From JAAXHF01 sp965242605 (GTDB taxonomy: Bacteria; Desulfobacterota; Binatia; Bin18): a DNA stretch of 64,000 bases. Below, piece after piece: positions 61,078-64,000 of the stretch. The stretch is taken from assembly GCA_965242605.1 (NCBI GenBank), contig CBDESS010000001.1, positions 930,001 to 994,000 on the forward strand, written 5' to 3'. Position 1 is the stretch's first letter; each line of letters begins with the position of its first letter. A program made the translations under genes and the position numbers. The notes under the pieces were generated by a model. That model saw nothing but the letters and a program-made list of their open reading frames with translations, did no database searches and was not told the origin of the DNA.

Positions 61078-61560
61078 ATGTTCAAAATTGGGGAGAAGGT
61101 AGTCTATCCTGGTCATGGTGTAGGGGTGATTGAGGGGATGCAGGCGAAGAGCATATCTGGCCATGAGCAGAAGTTCTATGTCTTGCGGATTCTCGAGAGT
61201 GACATGACGATCATGATACCGACCACCAACGTTGCGGCGGCAGGACTACGGTCTGTCATCAGCAAAGAAATGGTCAGAAAAGTCTATCGCATCCTGCGCA
61301 CAAAAAAAGTCGAAGTCGATCAACAGACCTGGAACCGCCGGTATCGAGAGTATACCGACATGCTCAAAACCGGCTCGGCGTTGGAAATTGCCAAGGTGCT
61401 GCGCGACCTGTTTGTCATCAAAGCCGACAAAGATCTGTCGTTTGGAGAGCGGAAAATGCTCGACACGGCCCGGAGCCTGCTCGTCAAAGAGTTGTCTGTA
61501 GCCAGTGCCCACACCGAAGAGAAAATTATGGAGGATCTGAGAACGATCTTCGCCCATTGA
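61078..61560 (+). CDS. CarD-family transcription regulator
   Basis: 160 aa from ATG 61078 (aggggga upstream). N-terminal Tudor-like RNA polymerase-binding domain (FKIGEKVVYPGHGVGVIEG, YVLRILESDMTIMIPTTN), then a helical DNA-contacting domain (RKVYRILRTKKVEVDQQTWNRRYREYTDMLKTGS, DLSFGERKMLDTARSLLVKEL). CarD stabilises the open promoter complex. It is normally found beside ispD; here a dead restriction-modification locus lies between. Confidence 0.93.
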   Translation: MFKIGEKVVYPGHGVGVIEGMQAKSISGHEQKFYVLRILESDMTIMIPTTNVAAAGLRSVISKEMVRKVYRILRTKKVEVDQQTWNRRYREYTDMLKTGSALEIAKVLRDLFVIKADKDLSFGERKMLDTARSLLVKELSVASAHTEEKIMEDLRTIFAH

Positions 61561-61664
61561 GGTCCTGGATTTAAGAAAACGGAGCCGGAAAACTGCGATA
61601 GTAAAAGAGTGTCCGGTGGATACACCAGGAGGGATACAGGCCACAGGGGCAACGCAGGTTGTCC

Positions 61665-62301
61665 ATGACAGAGTACCCTGCCGTCATTGGACGCTGTTAT
61701 CTCCGCAACCGGAGTACGGTCAACTTCCCTCTCCTCGCTGGGATCGTGAAAGAACTGAACACGCAAGTCAATCAGGATTTTCCCCAGGGTTTTATCGCGC
61801 CGAGCGACGAGACGAACATCTCCAAGGAAGAGCGGGTCTTTTATACCGTTGACAATGCGCGCCGGCTGGATAACTACCGGCGGCTCATTGACGCAGCCCC
61901 GTCCGATGTCCACGACAGGCTTTTAGCCGTGCTGTTGAACAAGGCTTCGGTCCATGCCAATACTTCCGGTGTATTCAAAGGCTTTTACAAAAATCGTCAG
62001 ACGGGCATCGGGCAGTAGGGTATCTGGCATCCCGAGAGACTGGCAGCGTTCCGGGTACAATGTCCGCGCAAAGTCGCTGCCCTTGCTAAAACACCTTCTG
62101 GAGACACTTGATGCTCGCTTTCTCCTCATCTCTTTCAACAATGAAGGATTTATCGCGCCTGATGCTATGCGGGCGACGCTGAACACTATCGGCTCGGTCG
62201 AAACGTTTGAAATCCCCTACAACATATTTCGGGGAAACCGCAATCTGCGACAGCGCTCAATACATGTGACTGAGCAGTTATTTCTTGTCAAGAAGAGGTG
62301 A
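61665..62301 (+). pseudogene. D12-class adenine DNA methyltransferase remnant (EcoRI-type system)
   Basis: The first frame reads SDETNISKEERVFYTVDNARRLDNYRRLID and LLNKASVHANTSGVFKGFYKNRQTGIGQ, then stops. In another frame sequence resumes with RVSGIPRDWQRSGYNVRAKSLPLLK and FLLISFNNEGFI to HVTEQLFLVKKR. Between them the stretch with the DPPY catalytic motif is missing. This fits a D12 methyltransferase with an internal deletion and is not functional. Confidence 0.75.
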
Positions 62302-62309
62302 CAACGGGC

Positions 62310-62974
62310 ATGGCACGAAAAACTCAGTTACGAGATCAGCGCCCCGACACCGTAATAAATGTCACTTCCAAGAAGCAGGAAACGGACTTGATAATAGCGC
62401 TCTCCAACGTGACCAAGTACCTTGATGAAAAGTTCCAAAGCGTCAAGTTTGTTCACGAGAGGTCGTGGCATCTTCGTGACATCGTTCGTGAGCTTCGGTA
62501 TAGCTACAGTGGCGGCGGAGTTGATTTTCACTATCACTCCGATACCAGCTCTATACGGCCGGATGGCGGTTTCCTCTGCGTCCAGGACAAACAGGGCGAC
62601 AATCTGGCATTCCCAATCCTGATTTCGGAAACGAAAATCGTGGCAACGCCATTGAGCGTCCTGGCAGGAATCTGATAGGGTTGCGAACCGCTCTTATGCG
62701 GGAGAGTATCTTCCCATTCATTTGTCTTGGCTACGGATGCGATTTCGAAGAAGGATCGTCAATCTTGGATCGCGTGTCTACAATGGCAATGTTTGGCGAG
62801 CTGAATAAAACACATCTCCACAATCTTGAGAATGGAAAATTCAATAGGGGAAGTTTCTATTTCCGAGAAAGACAATGGACGGTCGCCGAAATGACCACGA
62901 TTATGAAGGATATTGCTGAACGATCAATCCTTTACTATTTTTCCAAATACGGCGAGAAACATTTTCAACAGTAG
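62310..62974 (+). pseudogene. EcoRI-family restriction endonuclease remnant
   Basis: The first frame contains the EcoRI-like core SIRPDGGFLCVQDKQGD and FPILISETK (D and ExK catalytic pattern), then stops near 62675. A second frame resumes GNAIERPGRNLIGLRTALMRESIFPFICLG and continues to SILYYFSKYGEKHFQQ. A block between ETK and GNAIER is deleted. It follows the dead methyltransferase, so the system has lost both activities. EcoRI family is inferred from motif similarity. Confidence 0.75.
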
Positions 62975-62983
62975 TCCTAGCGG

Positions 62984-63703
62984 ATGCACGTCAACGCGGT
63001 CATCGTTGCAGCCGGAAAGGGTGAACGCCTGGGGACGCGTGTCCCCAAGCCATTTCTGCCGGTGTGTGGCATTCCTCTCCTGGTGCATACGCTGCGCAGC
63101 CTTGACCAAGCCCACCTGCTGTCCACCTTGGTTGTGGTCGTTGCGCCTGAACGCGAAAAACCGTGCCGTGAGTTGCTCCAGGTCCACGGGCCGTTTCGGT
63201 GTGACATACGCTTGGCACACGGTGGCCCGCAACGGCAGGACTCGGTCCGCCTCGGCCTCGCCGCGCTTGATGCGGGGTGTGATATCGTGGTGATTCACGA
63301 TGCCGCCCGTCCGTTTATCAGCCCAGCCGTCATTCACAATAGCATTCGGGTTGCCGACCAAGTCGGGGCGGCGTTGGTTGCAGTGCCGGTGGCCGACACG
63401 CTCAAACGGGTGGAAAAGATGCATCGTCCTGATCTTATGGTGGTGGAGACGCTGCCACGACAAAACGTATGGCTGGCTCAGACCCCACAGACCTTCCGCG
63501 TCGAACTGATCAGAGACGCCCACCAACGTGCCTTGGCTGAAGCGATTCACGCTACCGACGACGCGGCGCTTGTTGAAAAAATTGGTGGGACAGTCCAGAT
63601 TGTGCCCGGAAAGCGGCGGAATTTTAAGATTACCACTCCAGACGACCTGCGCTTGGCAGAGAGCCTGCTCAGCAAATACGATTCGGACTGTGAGGACTTT
63701 TAG
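62984..63703 (+). CDS. ispD: 2-C-methyl-D-erythritol 4-phosphate cytidylyltransferase IspD
   Basis: Third step of the MEP isoprenoid pathway. 239 aa. Nucleotide-binding start NAVIVAAGKGERLGTRVPKPFLPVCGIPLLVHTL, then HGGPQRQDSVRLGLAAL, HDAARPF, VPVADTLKRV, QTPQTFR and DDAALVE. Starts 9 nt after the dead endonuclease gene; with carD this marks the normal carD-ispD neighbourhood. Confidence 0.94.
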   Translation: MHVNAVIVAAGKGERLGTRVPKPFLPVCGIPLLVHTLRSLDQAHLLSTLVVVVAPEREKPCRELLQVHGPFRCDIRLAHGGPQRQDSVRLGLAALDAGCDIVVIHDAARPFISPAVIHNSIRVADQVGAALVAVPVADTLKRVEKMHRPDLMVVETLPRQNVWLAQTPQTFRVELIRDAHQRALAEAIHATDDAALVEKIGGTVQIVPGKRRNFKITTPDDLRLAESLLSKYDSDCEDF

Positions 63704-63712
63704 GAGGAGCGC

Positions 63713-64000
63713 ATGAAGCGAGCCCTGAAGACGGCGATTTCTCCAACCCGGGCGGAGGACTATACCGAGTGGTATCAGCAAGTCATTCGGGCCGCTGACC
63801 TGGCTGAAACCTCGGCGGTCCGGGGCTGTATGGTCATTAAGCCGTGGGGCTATGGCCTGTGGGAAAACATCCAGCGGGTCTTAGACGGCATGTTCAAGGC
63901 TACCGGCCATCAAAACGCCTATTTCCCGCTCTTTATTCCGCTCAGCTTTATGCAAAAAGAGGCCGAGCACGTTGAAGGCTTTGCCAAAGAATGCGCGGTG
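63713..64000 (+). CDS. proS: Prolyl-tRNA synthetase, N-terminal part (gene runs off the window)
   Basis: 96 codons are open to the window end. ATG 63713 follows taggagg. The visible sequence (TPRAEDYTEWYQQVIRAADLAE-like start, then SAVRGCMVIKPWGYGLWENIQRVLDGMFKATGHQNAYFPLFIP) is the catalytic start of the archaeal/eukaryote-like ProRS class. It is 9 nt after ispD. Confidence 0.93.
   Translation, partial: MKRALKTAISPTRAEDYTEWYQQVIRAADLAETSAVRGCMVIKPWGYGLWENIQRVLDGMFKATGHQNAYFPLFIPLSFMQKEAEHVEGFAKECAV

Overview
The window is 64 kb of GC-rich bacterial chromosome, most of it densely packed housekeeping genes. The block rplU-rpmA-obgE-proB-proA-nadD-rsfS, a carD next to ispD and proS, AddAB-type recombination enzymes, a group-D-like flavin monooxygenase and a 6-oxocamphor-hydrolase-like crotonase suggest a bacterium from the former deltaproteobacterial neighbourhood (Desulfobacterota, Myxococcota, Tectomicrobia or similar). 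That placement is inference from gene content. No rRNA or tRNA gene was seen.

Layout. 1-4 kb is a defence or mobile scrap yard: the tail of a HEAT-like/nuclease-like protein, a methylase C-terminal remnant, a frameshifted DUF6338-type membrane gene with a small proline-rich partner present in two partly duplicated copies, and a degenerate CRISPR-like stretch. 4-10 kb holds moeA, murF, cca and a catabolic convergent pair. 10-12 kb is a PIN-nuclease/partner operon and a restriction-like remnant. 12-19 kb is minus-strand housekeeping (msrA, a DUF2914-like protein, rsfS, nadD, proAB, obgE, rpmA, rplU). 19-28 kb has a divergent M23 peptidase/mltG pair, a MoxR operon, a cupredoxin, uvrB and kdsD. 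28-32 kb is a second accessory island: a broken hsdS, a beta-class DNA methyltransferase overlapping a putative restriction endonuclease, and a TPR membrane protein. 32-43 kb runs on the minus strand: a dihaem cytochrome c, aspS, a GST, a frameshifted comEC, a CmcJ/NvfI-like oxygenase and uvrC. 43-54 kb has comEA, a ferredoxin fusion, rimI, addB and addA. 53-60 kb has an N-acetylglutamate-synthase-like gene, type II pantothenate kinase, rpoD, an isocitrate-dehydrogenase-like gene, anmK and SCP2. 60-64 kb has a DUF385-type protein, carD, a dead EcoRI-like restriction-modification pair, ispD and the start of proS.

The most unusual signal is a set of short palindromic elements of about 42-55 bp, typically 11-15 bp arms around a 18-27 base loop. 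They sit between genes and also in frame inside conserved genes: cca, addB, addA, the pantothenate kinase gene, anmK and probably the ArgA-like gene. There they add about 12-35 residues at points where families are normally shorter. They resemble in principle the protein-invading Rickettsia palindromic elements, but the sequences seen here are their own.

Several accessory genes and two core-looking ones (comEC and the pantothenate kinase 3' end) carry single-base frameshifts. Some lie in G or C runs, so read errors cannot be separated from true decay by eye.
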